From contig NC_055990.1 in the NCBI RefSeq assembly GCF_018446385.1, positions 28,047,891-28,111,890 on the forward strand: a stretch of DNA of 64,000 nt, read 5' to 3'. Below the pieces are notes generated by a model. It did no database searches, was not told where the DNA came from, and saw nothing but the letters and a program-made list of their open reading frames with translations. This document shows, piece after piece, positions 1-11,923 of this stretch (position 1 is its first letter; every line of letters starts with the position of its first letter). The DNA comes from Zingiber officinale. Lineage: Eukaryota > Streptophyta > Magnoliopsida > Zingiberales > Zingiberaceae. The translations under genes and the position numbers were made by a program.

Positions 1-2608
1 TTCTTCCCCTCCCACGCGACAAAAACCCCTCGACAAGGATTCTTCTTCTTCTCCTCTGCCGACCCCGACCCCTTTCCCTGTACCTTAACCGCCAGCCACC
101 GAGACTTATCATCTTCCTCTTTCGAGCGTCGGAGCCAATCCCTAGCCGCGTCGCTGCCACTCCGACCCGACGCCATTTTCGCCGGCGACGCACGGAACAG
201 CACCGCTTATTCATCTGTGCTCTTCTTCCTCTCTGCCGCATCTCTGCACCGCACCGTCGTTGCCCGAAAGGGTTGCCATCTCCTCCCTTCTTCCAGCCTC
301 CATCTCACCCGACGCTTGTGCCAGCCGTGCCCTAGAACCGTCGCCGGCTGCCACTCACAGAGCCGACAACGAGCAGTGCTGGTTTTCCCTCCTCTGTTTC
401 CCAATTTTTCCTTCCTTCCTCTGTGCCGAATCCCAGTGCCAACGCCACCTTGCCTGCCGAGTTGATCTCTGCCCTAGTTCCGAGTCTTGGCTCCTCCTCA
501 CTGATTTGTGGTGATCGGCTCTTGGGACCAGAGGTCCTCCCTCCCGCGGCTTAGCTTCCACTGCCGTTCGGTCATTCTTCTTTCCCCGCTCACAGGTAAG
601 TGAGGTGAGCAACGTACCCTTGCTATTTCTTCTTATCAGTAGTATTCTTTTGATCTGCGTTTGGATTACAGATCCAAGTAGTAACACTAGAACTTGTTGG
701 TTTCTTGGTCAGCAACCATTGATTGGGGCGTTTGATTTGGAAGACAACAGGTCTACAATCTCGACCACAAATCTTGATCCAGCAGCAACTATATCTTGGC
801 ATTGGATCAGTGATCACGACTGTGATTTTGAGGTAAGGTGTAATAATTTGGAATTTCTTAATGTGATTAGGAATTCAGATACGTATTGAGATGATGTGGT
901 CTATGGATTTAAGCATTTGCTTAGTTGTAGATCATAAGGGATTGGATTTATGCTGTTGATCATGTATAGGTTGATTAGGATCTTATCCTATTGGTCGTTG
1001 AGATTTTATTTAGCTATTCGTTGAGTTCTAGCTAAATAAATGTACGTATATTGGTGACACAGAATTTTGACGCGAGACGAGTATCTCGGAGTCGGAATTG
1101 GACCTTTCTTTTGTCGGAGGCGGGTACTTTTGACTTATTGTCTTTGATATGCTTAGTAATGAAATTAACAATTTGCATTAATTGTGTTTTCTTATTTGTT
1201 TGGTTAATCACTGCCCGATACATGTTGCCTGCTTGATTGATTGTTTGTTTGCATCTCGTATTGATACCTATCTGATTTCACATGCTCATGGGTAGTGATA
1301 TAACCATGTTTTACCATGTCAGGACCTAGGTTTGATACCTTAATTGATCAGTATACCTTGATATGATTTATTTACTTTGGTGCACATTATCATATGTCCA
1401 GAGATTGATTTAGCATATTACCATGCTTAGTGACATGCACCATTCGCATGATTGCATGCTGTGTGAGAGATTGCTCCATTATTGTCGAGCACTTTGCCAG
1501 TTTTCATCACTGTTCGGTGCTCCATTGTGACGCTCATGGGTAGCGTGACACAGCGTGGTAGCACGTCAGTTTGACTCTTCCGGTGCTCCGTTGATCCGCT
1601 CATGGGTAGTGTGACGCAGCGTGTAGCACGTTAGAGATTCCTCCCCGTCATAGTGTACCGGGAGATGAGAGCGTTGCGCTCCCCCATTTATGATTTGGGG
1701 TAGGAGCACGTGTGTACTCCGACAGCATCCCGTCCACTCGGTCACTCATCAAGGGTAGTGATGCAGAGTGCACGGTCATCATAGCCCTACCCACTTGGTC
1801 CCACTTTTGTTGTGAGTTGACTGACTGGCGTCAGGGGTGACCATGACATTGGCATCATATGCATGATGCATTTATTGTTTGTGATTGTGTTTGCTGCATT
1901 TATATGCTGCATACTATTTGGATACCTATGTTTGACATGCATACAGGTCTTCTATACCTTTCGGACTGTTTGTCCTTATACCGGGTCATGGTTAGTACAG
2001 ATTCTCTCCTGTCTACTTCGGTTTGCATTTATCTTTATTTTTTTCAGGAGACTGTACGCATGATTAGTGCTAAGTGTTATTTCTTTACTTTGCATATCAA
2101 TTGTACCTGCTGAGTGTTGGACTCACCCCGCCTCCATTGTTGTTATTTTCAGGTTGATCCTGTCAGGAGGGAGTTCCAGTCGCTAGTCCTCACTGCACGT
2201 AGTGCTAGATCCCTGCAGACCACGAGGATTTATTTACCATTTGGTTTGGTTTTTATTTGCTTATGTGTGTGCTTGGTTATTTGGATACTTGGACATCGTA
2301 TGTTTTTCTTTTGATATTGATGGATGTTCTATTCGATATGTTTTTACTACATGCCTGCCTGGACGGAAGAAGAGGTGAGTTTCGTCGGATTTGAGTTTTA
2401 CGAGTGTAGTGGAGTAGGGTGGATTTCGAGTCAGTGTAGTATTGTGATGTACTATTATAAACTGCGTGGTGAATGTTTTTATTTATTGTTATTATTCCAG
2501 CCGCCTGTGGCTGAGGTATATGAGATGTAGAAAAGTTTCAGATTGTCCGCCGTACAGGGGAGATGCTGCCGAAATTTCTTCGGACAGGGACTCCTCTGGG
2601 GCGTGACA
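1..2608 (+). repeat. 5' LTR (partial) of the Tekay-like element
   Basis: Base 1 aligns with base 8553 of the 3' LTR and similarity runs without a break to the CA at 2607-2608. The two copies differ by scattered substitutions and one 23-bp segment, present here near 389-411 and absent from the 3' copy; this exactly accounts for their length difference. The first 600 bp are pyrimidine-rich and open in several frames by composition only. A strong splice-donor-like CAG/GTAAGT lies at 593-601. Confidence 0.92.
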
Positions 2609-2614
2609 ATTTAG

Positions 2615-2628
2615 TGGTATCAGAGCAC
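2615..2628 (+). other. Primer-binding site (initiator-Met tRNA type)
   Basis: TGGTATCAGAGC starts seven bases after the 5' LTR end, the usual plant retrotransposon site complementary to the 3' end of initiator methionine tRNA. The same 12-mer recurs at 2694 and 2775 within an ~80-bp tandem repeat; only the first copy has the normal spacing from the LTR. Confidence 0.85.
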
Positions 2629-2830
2629 AGTTATACGATCTTTTATTTTCGTATTTTGGATGTTTGGGATAACCTGATACCAATTTATTTACTTGGTATC
2701 AGAGCGCCAAGTTTGGCGATACTTGTTGGATTTTTGTATTATGGATTTTCGAGATTTATCTGATACCAATTTATTGGTATCAGAGCGGGTTATGATACCT
2801 GCTTTTGGTGTTTTGGATTTTTGGATGTCT
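2615..2830 (+). repeat. ~80-bp tandem repeat carrying three PBS copies
   Basis: Three diverged units start at 2615, 2694 and 2775 (spacings 79 and 81 bp). Each opens with TGGTATCAGAGC and the first two end with GATACCAATTTAT. Where units meet, GATACC and GGTATC form a short inverted repeat. The rest of the leader up to 3026 shows no further structure. Confidence 0.75.
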
Positions 2831-3026
2831 ATTTCGGTTTGTACAGATTTCCGTTATGGTTATGTTTCGGACTTATATGGATTTCCGGCGATGTTTCTCG
2901 TTCGGAATTTTGAGGTCAAAAGATGGGGACTGACAGTGACGGAACATCTCCAGACAGCAATTAGGTATGATGTTTATTTTATGATTTTTATACTTGTAGT
3001 AATATCTGTAATTTAATTTAACAGAT

Positions 3027-3617
3027 ATGAGACGATCTACTCGTATTGCTGCGAGACGTGGTGCTGGACGACCACGTGCGAGGACCACGGGATCTCTGGA
3101 TATACCAGAGATGCCCACTGTTAGTGAGCCTGTCAGTCAGGGACTGACTCAGCATGCTGCGGGCACGTTGGGCTTTCAGACCCCGACGGCTCCTATAGAG
3201 GTACCTACCTCGGTTGTGCCGAGCGTACCTATTCCTACAGTAGTTCCGGTACCATCAGAAGTACCATTGGCGTACCCGACATCTGCTCCAGCGCAGCCTA
3301 CAGCGTATTCAGTACCACCGCCACCTGGACCCACCGTGTATCCGGCACCAGCAGCCCCTGTGCCCCCAGTACATACAGTGTACCCAGCAGCACCTGCACT
3401 AGGGATACCGGCTACTCCACATCCGGTACCATTGCCTACCGTACATCCAGCCGCGGCCACTTATGTTCACCCTACAGTGCCACCGACGGCATTTGCTCCA
3501 GTTTACCCAGCAGCACCGGGAGTACCTCCTCCGGTTTATGCACCAGTACCACCTGTAGCACCAGCTCCAGTGTTTCCGCCAGTTCCTGCAGCCGTCCCGA
3601 CACAGCACACTAGCTGA
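3027..3617 (+). pseudogene. Gag N-terminal proline-rich segment of the Tekay-like element
   Basis: An open frame of 196 residues starts with a basic stretch (MRRSTRIAARRGAGRPRAR) and continues as a Pro/Ala/Val/Tyr-rich region with recurring YPAP and VPPV-like words. The ATG at 3027 directly follows a splice-acceptor-like TTTAATTTAACAG. It ends at a TGA at 3615-3617, but the adjacent frame reads through (LAESM) into the conserved Gag domain that starts at 3622, so a one-base indel near 3600 has split one original Gag. Gag forms the cytoplasmic capsid-like particle. Whether the proline-rich head is general in this clade or peculiar to this lineage cannot be told here. Confidence 0.7.
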
Positions 3618-3621
3618 GTCG

Positions 3622-4821
3622 ATGAAGACTCGTTTCACTCTTTTCCGCGGAGATCTCGATCCGAGTATGGCTCTGTCATGGATAGAGACTATGGAGCAGA
3701 CTTTCTTCTATATGGCTTGCTCCGAGTGGGAGAAAGCAGAGCTGGCTGCCTATCATTTACGGGATGAAGCTAATGCGTGGTGGATTACTCAGCGTTCTAT
3801 TATTGGTGAGCGCAATGTCACGTGGACTGGGTTCAGAGAGGCTTTTGAGAGCCACTTCTTTCCACTGTCTTATCAGATGGCTCGCCGACAGGATTTTATG
3901 AGTCTGAGGCAGAACAACCCCTCAGTGACCGAGTATAATATTGAATTCCACCGGTTGGCTAAGTTTTGTCCAGAGTTAGTTGCGGAGGACAGGACTCGCA
4001 TGATGCAGTTTATTCGAGGACTGGATGGTTATCTACATGTACGGCTTGCCGGTTTAGGGATCACATCTTACTTTGATGCACTGGATCGAGCTTTGATGAT
4101 AGAGTTAGCTCAGCAGACAGCATATCCGGACAGGAAAAGGAAGCATACGGGTCAGACATCAGGGCAGATCCAGCAGACACAGGCAACAGGACAGAGTTCT
4201 TCTGGGGTTTCTCGTAGGCCTCAGAAGTCAGGACAGTCTTCCTCAGGACGTTTCCGGTCTCCTCGGCAGGATCGGAAACAGTCCACCAGCGATATACAGT
4301 GTTTCCGATGTGGTTCCAGAGACCACATCACTTCAGCCTGCACTTTGGAACAGTCAGTTTGCTTTTATTGCAAACTGCCTGGGCACCAGAGCCGAGATTG
4401 TCAGCTGAAGGCTCAGCACACGGCTTCCGGAGGGTCAGAGCAGAGGGGACAGTCTAGTCAGTCAGTGTCTCGACGAGGAGGGCGGAGATTCTCACCCTCA
4501 CAGCGTCAGCAGGGAGCAGCTCCCTCAGCAGCAGCATTTGGCATGCTTGGACAGGAGTACTCCAGTGCTTCTGTAGCACCCCAGAGTTTTGTTCCAGGAC
4601 CTTATTATCCGACTCAGGGGCAGTACCAGACTCAGTCCCAGCCAGCTGCACGCAGCGCCTCAGTGGCAGGCTTCTGCCCAGCCGCAGCAGCCGTTGGCAA
4701 CGTTACCACCTCCTCCTCCGCCAGAGACTGGACGAGTTCATGCGATTACCAGGGAGGATGCACAGCGGGCCGACGGATCCGTTTTCCGCGGTATGATTTC
4801 CATTTATGCATTTTCCGCTGA
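3622..4821 (+). pseudogene. Gag core and nucleocapsid of the Tekay-like element
   Basis: The first ~150 residues match the Retrotrans_gag fold pattern: FRGDLDP at the start, WIETMEQTF, WEKAELAAYHL, and FESHFFP. A Gln/Ser-rich linker follows, then two CCHC zinc knuckles of the form C-x2-C-x4-H-x4-C near residues 226-239 and 247-260 (CFRCGSRDH and CFYCKLPGH). These bind RNA during packaging. From about 4640 this frame turns into unrelated sequence and the proper continuation ([13 protein letters not shown]) lies in the next frame, so a second one-base indel separates Gag from Pol. Chromoviruses usually encode Gag-Pol as one frame, so I read this as decay rather than programmed frameshifting. 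Confidence 0.85.
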
Positions 4822-7800
4822 TATATTGATTGATACTGGTAGCTCACACTCTTTTATATCCCGTACCTTTATGCGGGAGATTGGTAGATTACCTACTGTT
4901 AGATTGCAGCGATTGACTGTCTCCCTACCGTCCGGTGATACATTAGACGTCACCCAGGAGGTCAGAGGTTGCCCTTTAGACTTTGGCAACATGATACTTA
5001 CGGTAGATCTTTTAGTATTGGAGATGGTTGAGTTTGATATCATTCTTGGCATGGATTGGCTGTCAGTATATCATGCTACCGTTGATTGCCAGACGAGGGT
5101 GGTTACCTTTCGGCCTCCGAACCAACCCTCGTGGGATTTCACTGGCATCAGAGATGACGGCATATCGATCATTTTGGCGATTCAGGCTCAGAAGCTGTTG
5201 TCACATGGCTGTCAGGGTTTCCTATTATCTTTGATTAGTACAGACGACAGCAGTAGTTCGCAGCTCTCCGACGTTCCAGTATTCCGAGAGTATCCGGATG
5301 TGTTTCCAGAGGAGCTACTTGGTTTGCCACCTAGAAGGCCAGTCGAGTTCGCTATTGAGCTGATTCCGGGGACCGCACCGACATCGAAAGCTCCTTATCG
5401 TATGACACCGAAAGAGTTGAACGAACTGAAGGTTCAACTCCAGGAGCTTTTGGATAGGGGATTCATTCGCCCTAGTGTTTCCCCATGGGGTTCTCCGGTA
5501 TTATTTGTCAAGAAAAAAGACGGCACCATGAGGTTATGTATTGATTACAGACAGCTGAATGCAGTGATCGTCAGAAAGAAATATCCTTTACCACGGATCG
5601 AGGATTTGTTTGATCAGCTCAGAGGTACATCAGTGTATTCTAAGATTGATCTGCGATCCGGATATCATCAGTTGAGGGTCAGAGACTCAGATATCCAGAA
5701 GACAGCTTTCCGTACCAGATACGGTCATTATGAGTTTTTGGTAATGCCATTTGGGCTTACCAATGCTCCAGCGGTGTTTATGGACTTGATGAACCGCATT
5801 TTTCTTGAGTATCTGGATCAATTTGTTATCGTTTTCATTGATGACATATTGGTCTACTCGCATTCTGAGGAGGAGCATGCATAGCATCTTCGTATAGTCT
5901 TGGAGATTCTTAGACGACATCAGCTGTATGCGAAATTCAGCAAGTGTGCATTCTGGTTATCCTCAGTTGGTTTTCTGGGACACGTGGTCTCTAGCAGAGG
6001 TATTTCAGTTGATTCTCAGAAGATCGAGGCTGTCACCGGTTGGGAGCAGCCGAAGTCAGTTCAGGAGATTCGTAGTTTTCTGGGATTGGCCGGATATTAT
6101 TGACGTTTTGTCGAGGGTTTCTCGCGTATTGCTATGTCGCTGACACGCCTTACCAGGAAAGGCGTGAAGTTCGTGTGGTCCGAGGATTGTGAGACCAGCT
6201 TTCAGGAGCTGAAGCGGAGATTAGTGTCGGCTCTAGTTTTGGTTTTACCTTCTGGAGAGGATGGATTTGTACTTTACACCGACGCATCTCTTCAGGGTTT
6301 GGGCGCTGTTCTGATGCAGCACGGCAGAGCAGTTTTTTATGCTTCCCGTCAGCTGAAGGAGCATGAGAAGAACTACCCAGTTCATGACTTGGAGTTAGCT
6401 GCCATCATCTTTGCTCTGAAGCTTTAGCGGCATCATTTATACGGTATTACATTTGAGATTCTCACTGATCATAAGAGTCTCAAATATATTTTTACTCAGA
6501 AGGAGCTTAATCTCCGATAGAGGAGATGGATGGAGTTCTTGAAGGACTACGATTGTACCATTACCTACCACCCGGGGAAAGCTAATGTGGTTGCCGATGC
6601 ACTCAGCAGGAAGTCCAGAGGGACTTTGGCTTGCCACCGGACTTCAGTCACAGACTTGATTCAGAGTTTTTCTGAGTTAGACCTTGAGGAGCAGGGATCT
6701 ACAGAGCAGGGTATTCTGGTTACCATGGTTGCTCAGTCGTCGATCAGGACGAAGATCCGAGAGGCTCAGGCTGGTGATCAGAATTGTCAGTTCATTGGCA
6801 GTCAGATAGCTTTCGGGCAGCAGACCGAGTTTACACGAGACGAGGAGGGTGTTATATACTTCCGAAGCAGATTATACGTACCTCAGTCTCATCCGGTCTT
6901 ACAGGAGCTACTTCAGGAGGCTCACCGTTCTCGATTTGCGATCCATCCAGGTGGGACCCGTATGTATCGAGATTTGAGACGTTCCTATTGGTGGAACGGT
7001 ATGAAGAAAGACATCGCGGATTTCATAGCTAGATGTCTTGTTTGTCAGCAGGTGAAGGCTGAGCACCAGAGACCTGCAGGGTTACTTCAGCGGATTCCTA
7101 TTCCCGAGTTGAAGTGAGATCACATTACCATGGACTTTGTGGTAGGGTTGCCGAGGACACGACAAGGTCACGACGCGATTTGGGTAATCGTTGATCGATT
7201 AACCAAATCCACACACTTTTTAGCGATTCGGAGGACTGATCCCCTGGATCGATTGGCAGATCTGTATTGTCGGGAGATTATCAGACTACATGGTGTTCCG
7301 TTGAGTATCATTTCGGATAGAGATCCACGGTTCACGTCTCATTTCTGGTAGAGTCTGCAGCAGGCTTTGGGCACACAGCTCCGTTTTAGTACAGCTTTCC
7401 ATCCACAGACAGATGGACAGTCAGAGCGGACCATTCAGACTTTAGAGGACCTGCTGAGGTCATGTGTTATGGATTTCGGAGGCAGCTGGGAGGACCATCT
7501 GTCGTTAGTAGAGTTTGCTTACAACAACAGCTTTCATTCGGCTATCCAGATGGCACCGTTTGAGGCGTTGTATGGTAGACCTTGTCGGACACCCGTCCTC
7601 TGGGATGAGGTTGGAGAGGCTCAGTTATTGGGACCTCATAGAGTTCAGCAGGATGCAGAGTTGGTCTGTACTATCAGACGGAGGATGTCAGAGGCGCAGG
7701 ACCGCCAGAAGAGTTATGCTGATCGGAGACGCATACCACTAGAGTTCTCAGTTGGCGACCATGTATTTCTGCGAGTTTCACCCACGAAAGGGGTGAAGAG

Positions 7801-8164
7801 ATTTGGCCTCAGAGGTAAGCTAGCCCCGCAGTACATTGGCCCTTTCGAGATCTTGGAGAGGATCGGAGCGGTAGCTTACCGACTGGCACTACCACCGTCC
7901 CTGTCAGGTGTTCACGATGTATTTCATGTATCCATGCTGAGAAGATATGTACCTGATCCGACGCATGTGCTGGCAGATATTCCAGTTCAGCCTGACATTA
8001 CATATGAGGAGGTTCCGGTACGGATTCTGGACCGAAAAGAGCGTCAGTTGCGGAACAAGACTATCCGGCTGGTTAAAGTCGGATGGCAGCATCATTCGGA
8101 TGAGGAGGCTACTTGGGAGCTCGAGGATACTATCCGAGCTCGATATCCCCATCTTTTCACTTGA
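4640..8164 (+). pseudogene. Pol (protease-RT-RNase H-integrase-chromodomain) of the Tekay-like element
   Basis: One frame carries all Pol domains in gypsy order. Protease has [10 protein letters not shown] (about 4831-4860). Reverse transcriptase starts near 5290 and shows [17 protein letters not shown] and FIDDILVYS (about 5836-5862). RNase H has YTDAS and LTDHKSL (6275-6480). The integrase HHCC region lies at 6920-7060, and its catalytic core includes [15 protein letters not shown] and FHPQTDGQSE (7130-7430). The C-terminus from about 7950 resembles the Tekay chromodomain (RILDRKERQLRNK, EEATWELED). In-frame stops occur at 5882 (TAG), 6101 (TGA), 6425 (TAG), 6518 (TAG), 7115 (TGA) and 7349 (TAG). 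The final TGA is at 8162-8164. Each inner stop is one transition away from the Gln, Arg or Trp expected there. Confidence 0.92.
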
Positions 8165-8262
8165 GGTATGTGATTTATTTACCGTTCAGCATTTTTACTC
8201 TATATCTGTTGTTAGTAATTGCTGATGGTAGATAATGAAATTTGGGGACCAAATTTTTATAA

Positions 8263-8273
8263 GTGGGGGAGAA
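8263..8273 (+). other. Polypurine tract of the Tekay-like element
   Basis: GTGGGGGAGAA lies directly before the TGTAAAATAT start of the 3' LTR, where plus-strand synthesis is primed. Confidence 0.8.
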
Positions 8274-11137
8274 TGTAAAATATCGGAAATAGGCGAATAT
8301 GAATAAGGGAATTTCCCGAAATTTTTGGAAAATTTTCGGAAATTTTTCGGAGCTCGTATGGACGAGTTAACGGGGATAAGATTTGGGTTCCGGGAAAGCC
8401 TGTTTAGGCTACCCATTTAAGTGAGGAAAAGTTTACTTTTTTCCTTTATTTTTCTTTTATTTCTTTTCTTTATTTCTCTATTCCTCCGTTCCTCTTCTTC
8501 GCCGAACCCACACGCGCCTACTCTCCTTGCCCTAACTGCCTCGGTGGTTCCTTTCTTCCCCTCCCACGCGACAAAAACCCCTCGACAAGGATTCTTCTTC
8601 TTCTCCTCTGCTGACGCCGACCCCTTTCCCTGTGCCTTAACCGCCAGCCACCGAGACTTATCATCTTCCTCTTTCGAGCGTCGGAGCCGATCCCTAGCCG
8701 CGTCGCCGCCACTCCGACCCGACGCCATTGTCGCCGGCGACGCACGGAGCAGAACCGCTTATTCATCTGTGCTCTTCTTCCTCTCTGCCGCATCTCTGCA
8801 CCGCACCGTCGTTGCCCGGAAGGGTTGCCATCTCCTCCCTTCTTCCGGCCTCCACCTCACCCGACGCTTGTGCCAGTCGTGCCCTAGAACCGTCGTCGGC
8901 TGCCACTCACAGAGCCGACAACGAGCAGTGCTGGTTTTCCTTCCTTCCTCTGTGCCGAATACCAGTGCCAACGCCACCTTGCCTGTCGAGTTGATCTCTG
9001 CCCTAGTTCCGAGTCTTGGCTCCTCCTCACTGATTTGTGGTGATCGGCTCTTGGGACCAGAGGTCCTCCCTCCCGCGGCTTAGCTTCCACTGTCGTTCGG
9101 TCATTCTTCTTTCCCCGCTCACAGGTAAGTGAGGTGAGCAACGTACCCTTGCTATTTCTTCTTATCAGTAGTATTCTTTTGATCTGCGTTTGGATTATAG
9201 ATCCAAGTAGTAACACTAGAACTTGTTGGTTTCTTGGTCAGCAACCATTGATTGGGGTGTTTGATTTGGAAGACAACAGGTCTACAATCTCGACCACAAA
9301 TCTTGATCCAGCAGCAACTATATCTTGGCATTGGATCAGTGATCACGACTGTGATTTTGAGGTAAGGTGTAATAATTTGGAATTTCTTAATGTGATTAGG
9401 AATTCAGATACGTATTGAGATGATGTGGTCTATGGATTTAAGCATTTGCTTAGTTGTAGATCATAAGGGATTGGATTTATGCTGTTGATCATGTATAGGT
9501 TGATTAGGATCTTATCCTATTGGTCGTTGAGATTTTATTTAGCTATTCGTTGAGTTCTAGCTAAATAAATGTACGTATATTGGTGACACAGGATTTTGAC
9601 GCGAGACGAGTATCTCGGAGTCAGAATTGGACCTTTCTTTTGTCGGAGGTGGGTACTTTTGACTTATTGTCTTTGATATGCTTAGTAATGAAATTAACAA
9701 TTTGCATTAATTGTGTTTTCTTATTTGTTCGGTTAATCACTGCCCGATACATGTTGCCTGCTTGATTGATTGTTTGTTTGCATCTCGTATTGATACCTAT
9801 CTGATTTCACATGCTCATGGGTAGTGATATAACCATGTTTTACCATGTCAGGACCTAGGTTTGATACCTTAATTGATCAGTATATCTTGATATGATTTAT
9901 TTACTTTGGTGCACATTATCATATGTCTAGAGATTGATTTAGCATATTACCATGCTTAGTGACATGCACCATTCGCATGATTGCATGCTGTGTGAGAGAT
10001 TGCTCCATTATTGTCGAGCACTTTGCCAGTTTTCATCACTGTTCGGTGCTCCGTTGTGACGCTCATGGGTAGCGTGACACAGCGTGGTAGCACGTCAGTT
10101 TGACTCTTCCGGTGCTCCGTTGATCCGCTCATGGGTAGTGTGACGCAGCGTGTAGCACGTTAGAGATTCCTCCCCGTCATAGTGTACCGGGAGATGAGAG
10201 CATTGCGCTCCCCCATTTATGATTTGGGGTAGGAGTACGTGTGTACTCCGACAGCATCCCGTCCACTCGGTCACTCATCAGGGGTAGTGATGCAGAGTGC
10301 ACGGTCGTCACAGCCCTACCCACTTGGTCCCACTTTTGTTGTGAGTTGACTGACTGGCGTCAGGGGTGACCATGACATTGGCATCATATGCATGATGTAT
10401 TTATTGTTTGTGATTGTGTTTGCTGCATTTATATGCTGCATATTGTTTGGATACCTATGTTTGACATGCATACAGGTCTTCTATACCTTTCGGACTGTTT
10501 GTCCTTATACCGGGTCATGGTTAGTACAGATTCTCTCCTGTCTACTTCAGTTTGCATTTATCTTTATTTTTATCAGGAGACTGTACGCATGATTAGTGCT
10601 AGGTGTTATTTCTTTACTTTGCATATCAATTGTACCTGCTGAGTGTTGGACTCACCCCGCCTCCATTATTGTTATTTTCAGGTTGATGCTATCAGGAGGG
10701 AGTTCCAGTCGCTAGTCCTCACTGCACGTAGTGCTAGATCCCTGCAAACCTCGAGGATTTATTTACCATTTGGTTTGGTTTTTATTTGCTTATGTGTATG
10801 CTTGGTTATTTGGATACTTGGACATCGTATGTTTTTCTTTTGATATTGATGGATGTTCTATTCGACATGTTTTTACTACATGCCTGCCTGGACGGCAGAA
10901 GAGGTGAGTTTCGTCGGATTTGAGTTTTACGAGTGTAGTGGAGTAGGGTGGATTTCGAGTCAGTGTAGTATTATGATGTATTATTATAAATTGCGTGGTG
11001 AATGTTTTTATTTATTGTTATTTTTCCAGCCGCCTGTGGCTAAGGTATATGAGATGTAGAAAAGTTTCAGATTGTCCGCCGTACAGGGGAGATGCTGCCG
11101 AAATTTCTTCGGACAGGGACTCCTCCGGGGCGTGACA
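8274..11137 (+). repeat. 3' LTR (complete) of the Tekay-like element
   Basis: 2864 bp, from TGTAAAATAT after the polypurine tract to CGTGACA. From 8553 on it matches 1-2608. Its first ~150 bp are AT-rich with AATTTTTGGAAAATTTTCGG-like palindromic words; then a long pyrimidine-rich stretch (8430-8530) precedes the leader. The open frames in it, including a 220-codon one at 8421-9083, are compositional and not conserved as protein. Confidence 0.93.
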
Positions 11138-11923
11138 TGGATAAACAAAGTTGAGAGTCCTCTCTCGATGATGATGAAACGGTAATGATGGTAAGCCGTT
11201 TTAAAAAGTTACTTAAATCTAGAAAAGCTAACCATCTGCAGGGTAGAAAGAGAAGAATGATCAGATACTACCACTGCAATGAAGAATGATATGTTAAAGA
11301 CAACTGCCCTAAGTTAAAGATCAACAAGAAGTACAAAGGCAAGAACAAGTATAAGACCCTAAAGGCGACGTGGGACAAAACGTCGTCCAAATCAAAGGTC
11401 GAAGGCTTTTCTGGACTTGCGTTGATAGCAAGTTACCAAGAAGATGAACATAAAGAAAGCTCGTCCAAAATGAGTATCGAGAGCATTGATGAAGGGGGAG
11501 CGTCAACAGAAGAAAGCAGCAGTTCAGGGGGAGCTACGGACAATAAGATTGAAAAGATAAGTTAGGTACGATCTCTTCCACTTTATAAGTTGTTTAAATG
11601 TATTAAATCATTAACTAAAGATTATTACAAAATTGAAAAAGAAAATAAAGAGTTGAAATTAATTCTAGCTAAATCTTGTCCATTAGAAGAATTTGACAAA
11701 GAAAATTTTGAAAATGATATTTTGAAAAAAGAAATAAAGAACTTGAAAAATCATGCATGCTCAAATAATACAAGTAGTAGAAAATTTAATGGTCTAAATT
11801 GGTATTTTTATTACCACAAATGACAAATTAGAAAAAATTCTCAGAAATATATACCAAAGAAATTTCTAGTTAACCCAGTTGGAAGGAACCTATATTGGGT
11901 TCCAAAGACCTGTCTAAATTAAA
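11138..11923 (+). pseudogene. Copia gag fragment (element D)
   Basis: The frame shows a Lys-rich stretch, a damaged zinc knuckle (YYHCNEE, stop, YVKDNCPK), KATWDKTSS, then a Ser/Glu-rich GGAS tail, a Lys/Glu-rich coiled-coil segment (11590-11760) and a closing YWVPKTCLN. This is the order of the C-terminal half of the Gags of elements B, C and E in this window (zinc knuckle, acidic tail, coiled coil, closing W-V-P-K). The first CxxC of the knuckle and its histidine region are broken. A stop near 11563 and frame changes near 11810 disable it. Confidence 0.75.

Larger units (their letters stand above)
1..11137 (+). mobile_element. Ty3/gypsy chromovirus-type LTR retrotransposon (Tekay/Del-like), decayed
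   Basis: Two very similar long direct repeats (1-2608 and 8274-11137) flank a gag-pol internal region with primer-binding site and polypurine tract. Domain order is gag, protease, reverse transcriptase, RNase H, integrase, then a C-terminal chromodomain-like tail, which is the Ty3/gypsy order. The ~2.9 kb LTR and chromodomain point to the Tekay/Del clade of plant chromoviruses (family knowledge). The first ~279 bp of the 5' LTR lie outside the window, so the target duplication cannot be checked. The element sits inside the gag of a copia element that resumes at 11138. It is non-functional: Gag and Gag-Pol frames are shifted and pol carries six in-frame stops. Confidence 0.9.

Noticed and set aside
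605..889. 94-codon open frame (MSNVPLLFLLISS) present in both gypsy LTRs
   Set aside because: It follows a strong splice donor, lies in non-coding leader, and its presence in both copies only reflects LTR identity.
4589..4821. Programmed frameshift between Gag and Pol of the gypsy element
   Set aside because: No clear slippery site was seen, Gag itself is already shifted near 3600, and pol has six stops; random decay is the simpler reading.
8421..9083. A 220-codon open frame with hydrophobic start inside the gypsy 3' LTR
   Set aside because: It lies in a pyrimidine-rich LTR leader. The 5' LTR copy carries the 23-bp segment near 389-411, which shifts the frame, and there is no recognisable domain.
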